NCBI GenBank assembly: GCA_947086415.1
Contig: OX352296.1
Location: forward strand, 36,534,901 to 36,598,900
Length of the DNA: 64,000 bases
Direction: 5' to 3'
DNA from: Pammene aurita
Lineage: Eukaryota > Arthropoda > Insecta > Lepidoptera > Tortricidae
A program made the translations under genes and the position numbers. Position 1 is the first letter of the stretch. Each line of letters opens with the position of its first letter. This document shows positions 44,062-54,358 of the stretch, piece after piece. The notes below the pieces were generated by a model, which was not told where the DNA came from, ran no database searches, and was given only the letters and a program-made list of their open reading frames with translations.

Positions 44062-44800
44062 GCTACTTCTGACTTTTAGGGTTCCGTAGCCAACATGGCA
44101 AAAACGGAACCCATATATAGTCTGGCAAACCATTTCTGTCAGTAGAAAAGCGCGGCAAGTTCAAAATACTTCCATGTGGCAACCCTTTGTGATGAGACAC
44201 CATATTTCGTGACGAACATTTCAATTCAAATTCTTTGACATTGAATTTGTTTTAGTGAATTTCACTCTCTCATCTTAAGCGCGAGTGAGATAGAACTCCT
44301 GCAACGTTCTCAATTGAATTTAAATTTATTTTTAAGGCATATGTCAATTGCCTCAACCAGATTATCTGTTGCAGTTGATGACAGATCAGACGAAATATAT
44401 CCGTCTCCTTTTTACATAACGTAAATATCACGTAATGAAAGGGGCGGAAACACCAATTAAAATTAAAAACATAGAATTTGATGATCATTGCTGCTTTTTT
44501 CACTGATTCTTAGTGTTGCCATACTTTTGTTCGCTGTTCATTGCTACTGCGTTCGTTGGCTGGCCAGACTATAGTTTCGTCATGTCCATCTGTCCGTGCA
44601 ACCGTCCGTCCGTATGTCACAGCCATTATACTCGGAAACTATAAGACGTATCTTAATAAAATTTAGACATAAGGTGTATTTTGCATGCCGCTATTTAGTT
44701 ATGTAGTTAAATTACAGAAAAAAATATTTTAGGGGACGGTCCATACATGTAACTAAATAGCGGCCTTTTTACCCTATATAAATATGTAGCACATCAATCA
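44062..44800 (+). repeat. GGTTCCGTA repeat family copy, split by a MITE
   Basis: It starts TTTTAGGGTTCCGTAGCC, is interrupted at GGAACCCATATA (44116), and resumes at 44573 with GTTTCGTCATGTCC and GTCCGTCCG. Other copies read GGAACCCTTATAGTTTCG without a break. The part from about 44640 (TGCATGCCGCTATTTAGTTA) is found inverted at 49575-49818. Confidence 0.75.
44117..44572. mobile_element. TATAGTCTGGC-ended MITE, copy 1 (~456 bp)
   Basis: The left end TATAGTCTGGCAAACC and right end TGGCCAGACTATA are inverted, and TATA at the junction fits a TA target duplication. A second copy is at 56246-56710. The interior has AACCCTTTGTGATGAGACA and CTCATCTTAAGCGCGAGTGA. It lies inside a GGTTCCGTA-family repeat, whose other copies show the empty site. 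Confidence 0.85.
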
Positions 44801-44944
44801 ATCGATAGGTCTTAAAAAAACATTGAGGTTTCTTTGAACATTTTTAGATTAAGTGAATATTTTCAGAAATAATCGCTTTGATAGTCAGAAAAATTGCGTG
44901 TTCCCCCACCCTGTAACATTTAAACCGTAAGTCGGTTCAGCCGT

Positions 44945-45776
44945 TTTTAGGGTTCTGTAGTCAACTAGGAACCCTTATAGTTTCGCTATGTCTGCCCGTC
45001 CGTCCGTCCGTCCGCGGATAATCTCAGTGACGGTTAGCACTAGAAAGCTGAAATTTGGTACTAATATGTATATCAATCACGCCGACAAAAAGTAAAATAA
45101 AAAGTGGAAAAAAATGTTTTATTAGGGTACCTCCCCTATACGTAAAGTGGGGAGTGTTTTTTTTTTATTTCAACCCTAATGTGATATATATTGTTGGATA
45201 GGTATTTAAAAATGAATACGGGTTTACTAGAATCATTTTTTGATAATGTAAATATTTTCGGAAATAATCGCTCCAGAAGTAAAAAAAATGTGTCTCCCCC
45301 CTCTAACTTTTGAACCATAAGTTTCAAAAATATAAAAAAAATCTCAAAAGTAGAACTTTATAAAAACTTTCTAGGAAAATTATTTTGAACTTGATAGGTT
45401 GAATAGTTTTTGAAAAAAAATTACAAAATAATTTCTGAACTAATTTTGTAATTTAACCGTATAAGCAGGTGTTTATTGTACCTGTAATTTCTACAAGATC
45501 ACAATGAAATGACGTGCTTTCAAATAAAGTAAAAACGGTGTAAATCGGTTCACGCAATAAAGAATTATACCATAAAAATAATCTTCCATACTTTAAGCTC
45601 GCGCGCAATAGTTTACTTAATTTGCCGATAGATGTCGCTGTACGTGGAACGCTCATATCATATCCTACATGGCGGTGTTATTTTAACTCTTAAGTGGGGA
45701 CACTTACTGTGACGGACGGAAAACTACGGAACCCTACACTGAGCGTGGCCCGACACGTTCTTGGCCGGTTTTGAGT
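44945..45776 (+). repeat. GGTTCCGTA...GGCCGGTTTT repeat, near-complete copy
   Basis: It starts TTTTTAGGGTTCTGTAGTC and ends CCCGACACGTTCTTGGCCGG. It contains GTCCGTCCGTCCGTCCGCGG, AGCACTAGAAAGCTGAAATT and GGGTACCTCCCCTATACG. It is about 90% identical to 54570-55236, which lacks about 170 bases equivalent to 45497-45685. No ORF. A fragment of another family end (CCGACACGCACTTGGCCAG) follows at about 45835-45905. Confidence 0.8.
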
Positions 45777-46321
45777 TATTATATCTGCAAAAAACTTCTT
45801 CCAATAGGCGTCAGATACAACCTTTTGGGATTAGTTCGGTTCTTATTCCATTGATGGTACCGAACCCTCCAATGCGTGTTCCGACACGCACTTGGCCAGT
45901 TTTTTTAAATACATATTGTTAGGATCCCTACCAGTACCGTATATTCAAGTTTGCAGTTTCGAAAGACCTGTGGTAACTTGCAGCACTCGAAAAACCGTGA
46001 ATTTTTTGCACTTTTTTTGATATTCTCTATAAGTCCTATTATGCGGCTTACAAGGAATTTCTACAATGTGAGACCAGAACCAGCTCTGTACGTTTAGACT
46101 ACTTACCGAAATATAGCTCTCCAAAAATTTGGTATTTATTTAGTATAAAAGTGATATTTTGAGGTTTGGTAAATTTTTGAATATGAGAAGGAAGGATTAC
46201 AATGACATGTTGTTAGTAAAATGCGGCACACCGGCTTGGTTTTACATTAGATTTCAATACTTTTTGCAGTAGGAGACTGGCGTTTTTGTTTATGTTATGT
46301 TTTTGATACGATCTCATTCCT

Positions 46322-46984
46322 TTTTAGGGTTCCGTGGTCAATTAGCAACCCTTATAGCTTCGACATGTCCGTCCGTCCGTCTGTATGCGGTCTAGCTCAG
46401 TACTCAGTACTAAAGAACTGAAATTTAGTATGAGTATGTGTATTATTCGCGCCTACAGACTATGATATATAATATTAATAATGACAGATGGGTTATGCAC
46501 GCTCCAAAAGTGAAGCACTTAATATGAGTGAATTCAAACAACTGTCGCTAGTCGCGCACCGGCCAGCGTGAGATGCGGACGTGCGAATGAGCTCCCGTCA
46601 CCCGCGTGAGAAAGAAACAAACTGTATTTTCTAACAATGAGAGTGACAAAGATGTAATGATTGTCAAAATAGATAAACATAACAGAATCGTTGCTAGGTT
46701 ATGAAATAACTCTGGAAGTATTTTTTCTGCTCATTTTGTTAGAGTATAACCCATCCATAGTAAATATCATTGGCCTACAGAGTAATAAAATAAAAATTTT
46801 AAAAATATTCTTTTTTTAAGGTATCTAGGTACACAATGAAGTGGGGGTGTTTTTTTTTCGCTCCAACCCTATCACATCGCGGTATCGTTTGATAGGTCTT
46901 TCAAAAAGTATACGAGTAGGGGTCTTCTAAAACCATTTTTGGATAGATCTTATAGTTTCGTAAATAATAGATCCGAAAGTTAAA
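46322..46984 (+). repeat. GGTTCCGTA family copy, split by a MITE
   Basis: It starts TTTTTAGGGTTCCGTGGTC at 46322 and is interrupted at 46460-46773. It continues with GAAGTGGGGGTGTTTTTTTT-type sequence that parallels GTGGGGAGTG in other copies. The next copy starts in the opposite orientation at 46986. Confidence 0.7.
46460..46773. mobile_element. hAT-like MITE with 8-bp target duplication, 314 bp
   Basis: An exact direct repeat CCTACAGA flanks it at 46452-46459 and 46774-46781. Subterminal GATGGGTTATGC and GTATAACCCATC are inverted, and the ends CTATGATAT / ATATCATTGG are weakly inverted. A truncated inverted copy lies at 60782-61069. No ORF. Confidence 0.82.
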
Positions 46985-46985
46985 A

Positions 46986-47745
46986 AAACCGGCCAAGTGC
47001 GAGTCGTACTCGCACACCGAGGGTTCCGTACAAACCTTTACAACTTAAAGGTATTATAGACCTGAGTATTTGATATGAATTTCAATTTAATACCTCTACG
47101 CGTTTACGAGGAAAAAGGTAGTAAGTTTAAAATTTAAAAAAATATTTATTGTATGATTTTACTAAAAATGTCTACTTTTTGTAATTTTTCCTTTGTCTGT
47201 ACTATATGAAGTTTCTTCGTGCCAAGTTTCAAGTTTCTGAGTTTACGGGAAGTACCCTGTAGGTTTTGAGTTTCTTGCGAGTACTCAGTTTCAAAATATG
47301 CGACTTAAATTGCTATTTCTTTTGATTGCGTTGACATAAAAGTTTGGTTTTGCTACGTCTGAAAGATCCTATAGCCCTGAGTATTTGACATGAATTTCAA
47401 TTTAATATCTCCACGCGTTTACAAGAAAAAAGGTAGTAAGTTTAAAATTTAAAAAAATGTTTTTTTGTATTATTTTATTAAAAAAGTCTACTTTTTGTAA
47501 TTTTTCCATTGTCTATGCTATATGACGTTGCTTCGTGCCGAATTTCAAGTTTCTGAGTTCACGGGAAGTACCCCGTAGGTTTTGCGAGTGCCGAAAAACT
47601 AAAATTTGCAGCATAAACGACTGTATCTTTTGATTGCGTTGGCTTTTGAGTTTGATTTTTTCACAGCTCCAAAGGACAATAGACCTGAGTATTTGGTATA
47701 AATTTCAGCTTGATACCTCCACGCGTTCCTGAGAAAAATGGTCTT

Positions 47746-47792
<47 letters not shown>

Positions 47793-47850
47793 GGACAACA
47801 AAGTGATCCTATAAGGGTTCCGTTTTTTCCTTTTGAGGTACGGAACCCTA
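46986..47850 (-). repeat. GGTTCCGTA family copy, opposite orientation
   Basis: It begins AAAACCGGCCAAGTGCGAGT and ends TACGGAACCCTAAAAA, the two family ends read on the minus strand. It holds two internal direct repeats (GTATTTGATATGAATTTCAA near 47067 and GTATTTGACATGAATTTCAA near 47381; ATACCTCTACGCGTTTAC-type) about 315 bases apart. Confidence 0.78.
47746..47790 (+). repeat. (GACA)11 microsatellite
   Basis: About eleven GACA units lie at the position where other family copies have GTCCGTCC repeats, suggesting local expansion. Confidence 0.95.
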
Positions 47851-48075
47851 AAAAGTGCGTAACTTGAACCGAGCGTCCTGAAAAAAATTATAAAAGTGAG
47901 GCCTAATAAGTACTTTCAATGAAAACTGTATTGAATAAAATCGGTTAAGTCCTTTTTGAGTTATAACTCAAAAACGCGTAGTAAAAAGCACGTAAGTGCC
48001 GCATAGTAAAATGACTAAACTAGATGGCGCTGTGTACAATGGTCCTTTTTTATGAGATTTGACATGAGAGTTAGA

Positions 48076-48217
48076 GTCCTGTTACACTTTACTTTTTTTA
48101 GTGTCCTAATTAGGATAGTTTTCATAGTAAATTTACTTGCTAAATGCGGTTACACTGTACTAAATTTAGAAACTAACTCATTTAGGAAGCTAACTAGGAC
48201 AAGTGTAACGGGGCTTT
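48076..48217 (+). mobile_element. CTGTTACACTT-ended MITE, copy 1
   Basis: The ends CCTGTTACACTTTAC and CAAGTGTAACGGGG are inverted. The interior has CTAATTAGGATAGTTTTCAT and TAAATTTACTTGCTAAATGC. It is the inverted counterpart of 50091-50232. Confidence 0.82.
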
Positions 48218-48593
48218 TACCTTCCCCATTTACTTAATCTCAAAATATCACTTTTTTTTAAACATGTCAATTTTGGAAAGCTGTATTTCGGTAAGTATTT
48301 AACCTTTCTGGTCTCAAATTGTAGAAATTTTAGTCGTCTTAAAAAACATTTTAAATAGTTTTTTTTTGTAAATCGCATAGTATAGGACTTACAATGAGAA
48401 CACGAAAAAACCGGCCAAGTGCATGTCGTACCACCCAAAATTCTAATTGCCTCATTTGACGGGCGTACAAAGACCTGGCTCTTGAATTTAGGCTACTTTC
48501 AGCCAGCGAATCATCTGTCACCATCCATATCACTCGCCTCATTAATCCATTATTTTCCCGCAGCCAAATTACCAGCCGAGTCTTTATTTGTAC
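48218..48593. other. Gene-free spacer with a GGTTCCGTA-family end
   Basis: 48403-48430 reads AAAAAACCGGCCAAGTGC, the family terminus on the minus strand. The rest is unremarkable. Confidence 0.5.
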
Positions 48594-48596
48594 TTA

Positions 48597-49045
48597 GGGA
48601 ACGTACCCATACTACGTGACCCGTTTAGGGGGGGGAGGGGGGTCGTCAAAATACTACTCTTGGTTGTGACTAAGGGGGAGGGGGGGTTTAGGTTTACGTC
48701 ACGTAATCAATAATTATTATAATTATGCTCTATGGAAATCTCGCGCAATTTTTTTTTTCACTTTTTAATTATGGTTTACACGCACCTTGAGGCGTTACGC
48801 GGCAACCGCCGTTTTAATAAATACAAATATGCGTCAAATTATGATATTTTTTACTTTCTGTTTGCAAAAAAACAATATTAAGAATTAATACGCTTCGATT
48901 AAGTATGGAAATAATACATCAATGTTAATACGTGACAACCAGAGGGGGAGGGGGGGGGATCTTGGCATATACTACGGTTAGTCACCGAGGGGGGGAGGGG
49001 GTGAAAATTGTAAAAAAATTGGTCACGTAGTATGGGTACGTTCCC
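48597..49045. mobile_element. MITE with GGGAACGTACCCATAC ends and G-tracts (449 bp)
   Basis: The left GGGAACGTACCCATACTACG and right CGTAGTATGGGTACGTTCCC are exact 20-bp inverted repeats, and the pairing extends to GTGACC / GGTCAC. TTA at 48594-48596 and 49046-49048 fits a PIF/Harbinger-type 3-bp duplication. Four paired G-tracts (G8-A-G6 near 48630, G5-A-G7 near 48675, G5-A-G9 near 48945, G7-A-G5 near 48990) are all on the + strand and so do not follow the inverted symmetry. Confidence 0.85.
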
Positions 49046-49103
49046 TTACTAGTTTTGCTAGTACTCCCTCGTTTTATTTTCCTTTCGTGCAGAAAGTAGA
49101 CGT

Positions 49104-49466
49104 TTACGATACTAAGGTAATTATTGAATGTTAAATATCTTTATATCGATATCGTTATCGTCATTTTTATGTGAAGTGCTAATTTTAAATAATCTGATTA
49201 TTGTAATTTAATTACATTCTATCCGGGTCTACGATACTAAGAAAATTATTGAATGTGAAATACCTTTATCGATATCGTTATCTTCATCTTTATGTGAAGT
49301 GCTAATTTTAAATAATCTGATTATTGTAATGTAATTACATTATATCCACTAAGGAAATTATTGAATGTGAAATATCTTTATATAGATATCGTTATCGTCA
49401 TTTTTATGTGAAGTACTAATTTTAAATAATCTGATTATTGTAATTTAATTACATTCTATCCGGCTC
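49104..49466 (+). repeat. Three tandem units of ~112-125 bp
   Basis: Units start at ACTAAGGTAA (49111), ACTAAGAAAA (49236) and ACTAAGGAAA (49348). All share ATTATTGAATGTGAAATA-type, GATATCGTTATCGTCA-type and AAATAATCTGATTATTGTAA blocks. Confidence 0.88.
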
Positions 49467-49574
49467 GAAGGACCAAATTGCTAATTTTAAATAATTTACT
49501 TAATTACTTAAACGTGTTAATGCAAATTACGAAATGTTTTACTGCAATACATATACATCATCCTTGACATATAC

Positions 49575-49818
49575 ATTGCATGGGGCGCTATTAGTTACAT
49601 GTTAGCGCCCCCTCTAAAAACATGTTTTTCCACAATTTAACTACATAACATAACTAAATAGCGGCATACAAAATACACCTAATTTCTAAATTTTATTAAG
49701 ATATTTCATTTCTTATAGTTTCCGAGTTAAATGGCTGTGACATACGTCACGGACGGAAAGACTTGGTGAAACTATAAATAAGGGTTCCGTTTTTGCCATT
49801 TTAGCTACGGAACCCCTT
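49575..49818 (-). repeat. GGTTCCGTA family copy, partial, opposite orientation
   Basis: It ends AAGGGTTCCGTTTTTGCC... CTACGGAACCCC and carries AACTAAATAGCGGCATACAA, the inverse of 44690-44705. Confidence 0.7.
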
Positions 49819-50090
49819 TTATTATTTTTAGAAAAAGTATTAGAAATTATGTTTGTAATCTAAAGTGAAATTATGTTTCATGTTATGTTATGTGCAATGA
49901 AAATAAGTCAACGAATATAATACATGCTCACCAAGTGCAACAATAAGAGATCATGCATTCAAACACAAATTTCCGCAACCATAGATAAATAAATTGATGA
50001 ATTCAGACCTGAATTCAGATTAAGTGTGTGGAGCTTATGTAAAGCGCATAAAAAACTTGTACTTTCGTTTGGACTCATTATATTTAAAGC

Positions 50091-50232
50091 CCTGTTACAC
50101 TTGTCCTAGTTAGCTTCCTAAATGAGTCAAGTCTAACCGCATTTAGCAAGTAAATTTACTATGAAAACAAGTTAGGATCCTAATTAGGATGCTAGTTAGG
50201 ATACTAAAAAAAGGAAAGTGTAACAGTGCTTT
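50091..50232 (-). mobile_element. CTGTTACACTT-ended MITE, copy 2
   Basis: CCTGTTACACTTGTCC at the left and GGAAAGTGTAACAG at the right are inverted. It is the reverse complement of 48076-48217 throughout. It ends about 370 bases upstream of the Chrac-16 start codon. Confidence 0.82.
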
Positions 50233-50459
50233 TAGAAATCAAGAAAAATACACTTGGTCATCGTTCCAAATTTGAAACAAGTTAAGTATTAGCATAATAT
50301 AATAGTAATTAGAATAATTTACACAGTGTGTACAAGGCACAATACGATTTCTTTATACTTGAGTTGGTAGAAAGAGCATTTGGTTACCAAATGGTTACTT
50401 TAAATTTTAAATAACTTATTTTGTCATAATTTATTTGTAAATAAACAAAATGCTACATA

Positions 50460-50600
50460 TGATTATTATTTAGGAACAACCCGTTTGCTAGAGAACCCGT
50501 AGAAAAACGAATTTGACACTGACAGTGACAGTTGTAACTTCATGCGCGCGTCGCAGATTGCGTTATTCTTTACATTTTACTTGAATTTTATTTAAATACA
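50460..50600 (+). promoter_or_regulatory. Probable promoter/5' UTR of the Chrac-16 homologue
   Basis: The stretch up to the start codon includes a CACTGACAGTGACAG repeat and a short GC-rich ATGCGCGCGTCGCAG. No TATA box stands out. The start codon context is AATACAATGG, good for an insect. Confidence 0.4.
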
Positions 50601-51070
50601 ATGGCTACGCCGAAACCAGAAAAAGATTTACACTTGCCTCTATCTAGAGTAAAAACCATTATGAAAAGCTCGCCGGATGTCGAAGCCGTAGGCCCGGAGC
50701 CGCTCTATTTAGTAACGAAAGTTACAGTAAGTACGCTCTGTTATTGCCGGCGTAACATCCATCGTCTTTGTTAACCTACTAATTCAACTGTATAACTTAC
50801 TGTTTTCAGGAACTCTTCGTGACAGACTTAGCTAAGCGGGCGTATAAAAACAGCGACAGCAAATTCCTGGAATACAAACACATTGCCGACGTAGTTCTAG
50901 AAGACGATACTCTAGAGTTTCTCAGGGAGATTATGCCCAGGAAAATAACCGTGCGGGAGTATAAGGAGTTGATGGCGAAGAAAGCGGCGCGCGGCGACCG
51001 GTCGGACGACGAGTCGAGCGAGGAGTCTAGCGACGAGAGTGAGGAGACCTCTAGTGATAACCAAGACTGA
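50601..51070 (+). CDS. Chrac-16: Chromatin accessibility complex histone-fold protein (CHRAC1/Chrac-16 homologue)
   Basis: Exon 1 (50601-50726) and exon 2 (50810-51070, TGA 51068-51070) join between codons 42 and 43. The 83-bp intron has GTAAGT and TTTTCAG. The 128-residue product starts MATPKPEKDLHLPLSRVKTI. LPLSRVKTIMKSSP (12-25), ELFVTDLAKRAY (43-54) and the helix around LEYKHIADVV (62-71) form an NF-YC/H2A-like histone fold, closest to CHRAC1. Residues 105-128 are almost all Asp, Glu and Ser, an acidic tail. In the known system this subunit pairs with a CHRAC-14/POLE3-type protein and assists ACF1-ISWI nucleosome sliding in the nucleus; that role is inferred from the family. The length is normal and no break is seen. 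POLE4, a related fold, is the main alternative. Confidence 0.92.
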
Positions 51071-51112
51071 CGAAGGAAGCGATCTAGGCGTTAATTAAGT
51101 AAACTGTTGGTA

Positions 51113-51330
51113 ATCTATCTATCTATTCAGCCCATATCCACCCACTGCTGAGTATAGGCCTCTCCTTATTACGCCTCTCTCCTCGGTCCCTTGCACACCC
51201 ACCGTTCGGCAGATATCATCTGACCATCTGGTTCACAGTCTCCATGCTGACCTTTTGGCCCATTTTAGCCACCATTCAGTAACCTGTCTTGACTATCTTC
51301 CATCATTCCTTCTTGTTAAGTGTCCTGCCC
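51113..51330 (-). pseudogene. RTE-type LINE 3' end, antisense
   Basis: On the minus strand the sequence reads TRWSDDICRTVG, then after frame breaks GEAYTQQWVDMG-like residues, and then a TAGATAGATAG simple-repeat tail (plus-strand CTATCTATCTAT at about 51116). Such ends are characteristic of RTE-type reverse transcriptases in Lepidoptera. Only about 200 bp remain. Confidence 0.75.
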
Positions 51331-51560
51331 ACCTTCATTTTAATATAACTTTTTTATTGATAAACAGTAGGGAATGCTCCTGGTTCTGATTTTGTATGGT
51401 CCCGGTTCTGGTACTGGTTCCATAGAAAGCTAGTACCTACATGACAGTGCAAACTGATCATAATGAGCTATAAAGACAGTGGTGCACAAACATCTGATTG
51501 GTTTGATAAAACAATGTTATGCCCCTTCCATTGACATGCTTTGTTATGACTAGGATCATA

Positions 51561-51688
51561 TGTGACAATATGAAGTCAAAGGTACAGGTAGGTATTGTTG
51601 GTGGTCAATAAGGTGTTACTACCATAAAAATTAATTTAGAAACTATTAACAACCAATAACAATGTACCTTTAACTTGAAAATGTCACA
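51561..51688. mobile_element. MITE family AAGTCAAAGGTACA, copy 2
   Basis: TGTGACAATATGAAGTCAAA at the left and TTTAACTTGAAAATGTCACA at the right are inverted. It corresponds, inverted, to 32146-32262, with ACCATAAAAATTAATTTAGA in the middle of one and its counterpart in the other. Confidence 0.75.
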
Positions 51689-53132
51689 TTTAAATTTTTT
51701 TCATCTATTTTTTTGATGGCAAATGAAGTACATACAGTGTTTTTACAGAATTTTTTAAATTTCTTATTTAATTAATGATTAACATTTTTAAAAGTTAACA
51801 TTCAGGGTGCACATGTTTTTTGTATAGAATAATAGCAGGGTAAATTACATTGTTTAATAATTGCATATGATTTAAGATAAATTGCCTATTTTGAGAACAA
51901 AAATGTATGAATTGTGTTATAAAAATATCAGAATGAAATTTGTAACTTGAGGCTTGAAGATGTGTACTCAAGTATGATTAATGTGTATACTAATGATTTT
52001 ATTTATTTATCCTATGGATAGATGTCACTGGACTTGATATAGATACACATTTCCTCTCTCGGGTAGTAGTAGTAGGAAAGTAGATGATGAAGAAAATCCT
52101 GCGAGTGCTGCGAGGTCCAAATGGGATAGTGCAGCTGCCAAGTTTGTTACTCTTTTAGCACCACCCAGGGATCATGTGTAGGGTTGTCTAAGGTGTTTCC
52201 TACGGACGCAGAGTAACATTGATCACCTAATGATCATGCATATTTTAAGTAAAATGATTAGCATTACTAAAACACTTAAACCTTAACAGAATCTGTAGAA
52301 TTATTAGATCTGACAGCATGCTATTGTGTCACGCTTTGGCAAAAAAAAATTATATACTTTGATGAAATTGTTCCTTATGTTATATATTTATCAATGCATG
52401 TAAACTTGGACACCACATTATATCATACCATTTTACTTTTAATTATTTGGAAATACTTAAATATGAGGAAATAAGTAGTGACCGTGTAATTCCACCCTAT
52501 TTCCTTGTATGCAGTCACACACACACACAGAAACTTTATTTGTAGAGCCATTTAGTGTTCAGGCTTATTTAATTTTATTGATCTCTTACAGTGTCAAATG
52601 TGAAGTAAACTCTAAATCACTTAACAAATTCTTTGTCTATAATAATTAATAACAGAGCAACATATTTAAGTTAGAATTATTGAGTGGAGTAATTTGACGG
52701 CACTTTATCTAAATTTGTAATCAGCTTTGTATGCCAGGAGCTGTCAGATTACTGCACTCAATTAAAAATTAGGGTTTAGTCTACAACATTGGGAAATTCA
52801 AAATGAAATGTTAAACTTAATTAAGCATAGTTAGGTTATTGGCTTTCTATTTGAGAATATTCTGTAAAGTATAAGGGATAAGATAATTAATGTAATTCAT
52901 GAACATTATTATTTGATTATGACAAAAACTTATGTTGCATGGTATGAATTAAAATTAACTGTTGAGTAAAATCTGTATATTGAAATAAAAAGTATATAAC
53001 CTTCTCTTTTGTTTAAGTAAGTTGTCTTTGATATAAAAATACACATGCATTATATTAATGAACCACCAAAACCATAATTATTATTTATTTGTAGTGGAAT
53101 AAAACAGGACCCATTTTTTGTTACTTACTTAC

Positions 53133-53312
53133 TGCAGTGGCGCAGCGATCCAAAGTGGATCTTGGCCCCCGACACCAAAGACCGCCAGGCTTCTCTTTAC
53201 ACAGCCGTCTCTGTCCAGTCAACGGCGCCCAGCGCGGTGAGGTCCTTCAGCACCTCGCCTTTCCAGCGGTGCCTAGGACGCCCAGGTGGTCTTCTACAAG
53301 TTGGCTGGCCAG
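53133..53312 (-). pseudogene. RTE-type LINE C-terminus, antisense, with in-frame stop
   Basis: The minus-strand translation is PPGRPRHRWKGEVLKDLTAL, then GAVDWTETAV, a TAA stop, then REAWRSLVSGAKIHFGSLRH. The wording is that of the end of an RTE-type reverse transcriptase. It is 5'-truncated. Confidence 0.78.
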
Positions 53313-53339
53313 AGTAAACCCATTGGCCCATTTTTTTGT

Positions 53340-53976
53340 TGCTTTGTGATATTTAATTGCAAGTTTTTATTGCCTCCCAAAACTTGAAATTAAGCTTTTA
53401 AAATTGACCTGTAATGGCAATCTATATTATCCTTTTTGCCCTTTAATTTATATGACATTTATCTCTTCTATTATTGTCTTTAGATAATAAAAATAATTGA
53501 GAGAGCTCTCCTTATCTACCAAATCGTTTTATCTGAAATAGGTCTTATTGGTTTACTGTAAAAACCTAATTTGAAGTGCCTACTTTACTATCATGGACTC
53601 TAATATTGACCATTAGTGCCATCTATGTGCTAAAGTATAGAACTTTGCGAATGTGAACTATGTTTGTTAGTACTAGTATAACTCGTTGTCGATAGATGGC
53701 GTTGTATGTTGTGTAGTGTAGCTCTACCACAGACTACTATACTAACTATCCAGTTGTCTATTACAAGTATTACATCTTCTATAATCGGCTATAAATAAGT
53801 ACTAAATAGCTGTTGCTAGCTTATCATAATTAAAAGTTATTTACCAGTCACATCGCAAATTTGCTACTAAAGTAGTCTAGCCAGCATTGTCTCAAGTCAA
53901 ACAGGCCCCTTGAAACCTCGATAAGCAACGTACCTACCTACTATGGGTAGGAAATAATTATTTCGGCTGCAGACTG
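53340..53976. other. Gene-free region
   Basis: AT-rich DNA. GTCGATAGATGGCGTTGTA near 53690 resembles GCCGATAGATGTCGCTGTA near 45625 inside a GGTTCCGTA-family copy, so it is probably a repeat fragment. Confidence 0.45.
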
Positions 53977-54113
53977 TACAGTCGCCATCAAATATATCAG
54001 AGCGACCAGGGTACTCAAAAATATCTGAACATGCACTTTATCGCGTAGACAATAGAGGCGTTCACATATTCGTGACCACCCTAGCTGCTCCGGTATATCT
54101 GATGGCGACTGTA
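53977..54113. mobile_element. TACAGTCGCCATCA-ended MITE (137 bp)
   Basis: TACAGTCGCCATCAAATATA and TATATCTGATGGCGACTGTA are ~20-bp inverted repeats with one mismatch. CCAGGGTACTC / GACCACCCTAG extends them loosely. Single ends of the family appear at 23733-23755 and about 54298-54320. Confidence 0.85.
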
Positions 54114-54358
54114 CCAACAGCACGCTCTTAGTGAAATAAGATAAGGATAATAAACTAATGTATAAGAATGTCGGCGTGCGGTTTAACCACGGCCTTCGGC
54201 CTACCAGTATGGAGGTGAAGGTCGATAAGTTATGTTACGTCAGCATTTATTCAATTTACGCGGCAGACGCTTCAAAAACCAGTTCGTATTTCAGTTTGTA
54301 CAATCGCCATCAGATACAGAATGTCCTTATCCATTGGAGAAAGCCGAACCGTAGGTAC
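54114..54358. other. Gene-free spacer
   Basis: No recognised feature apart from a MITE end fragment near 54300. Confidence 0.45.

Larger units (their letters stand above)
51071..53000 (+). other. Chrac-16 3' flank, possibly a long 3' UTR
   Basis: No AATAAA is obvious close to the stop. The first good candidate is GAAATAAAAAG at about 52983. The stretch includes an antisense RTE 3' end (51113-51330) and a MITE (51561-51688). 51690-53000 is AT-rich and otherwise empty, so the transcript end is uncertain. Confidence 0.4.

Noticed and set aside
47746..47790. CRISPR-like or functional tandem array
   Set aside because: It is a plain GACA microsatellite inside a dispersed repeat, with no spacers.
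50819..51070. Chrac-16 as a single-exon 83-residue protein
   Set aside because: A GTAAGT...TTTTCAG intron upstream joins in frame to codons that complete the histone fold, and the family protein is about 128 residues.
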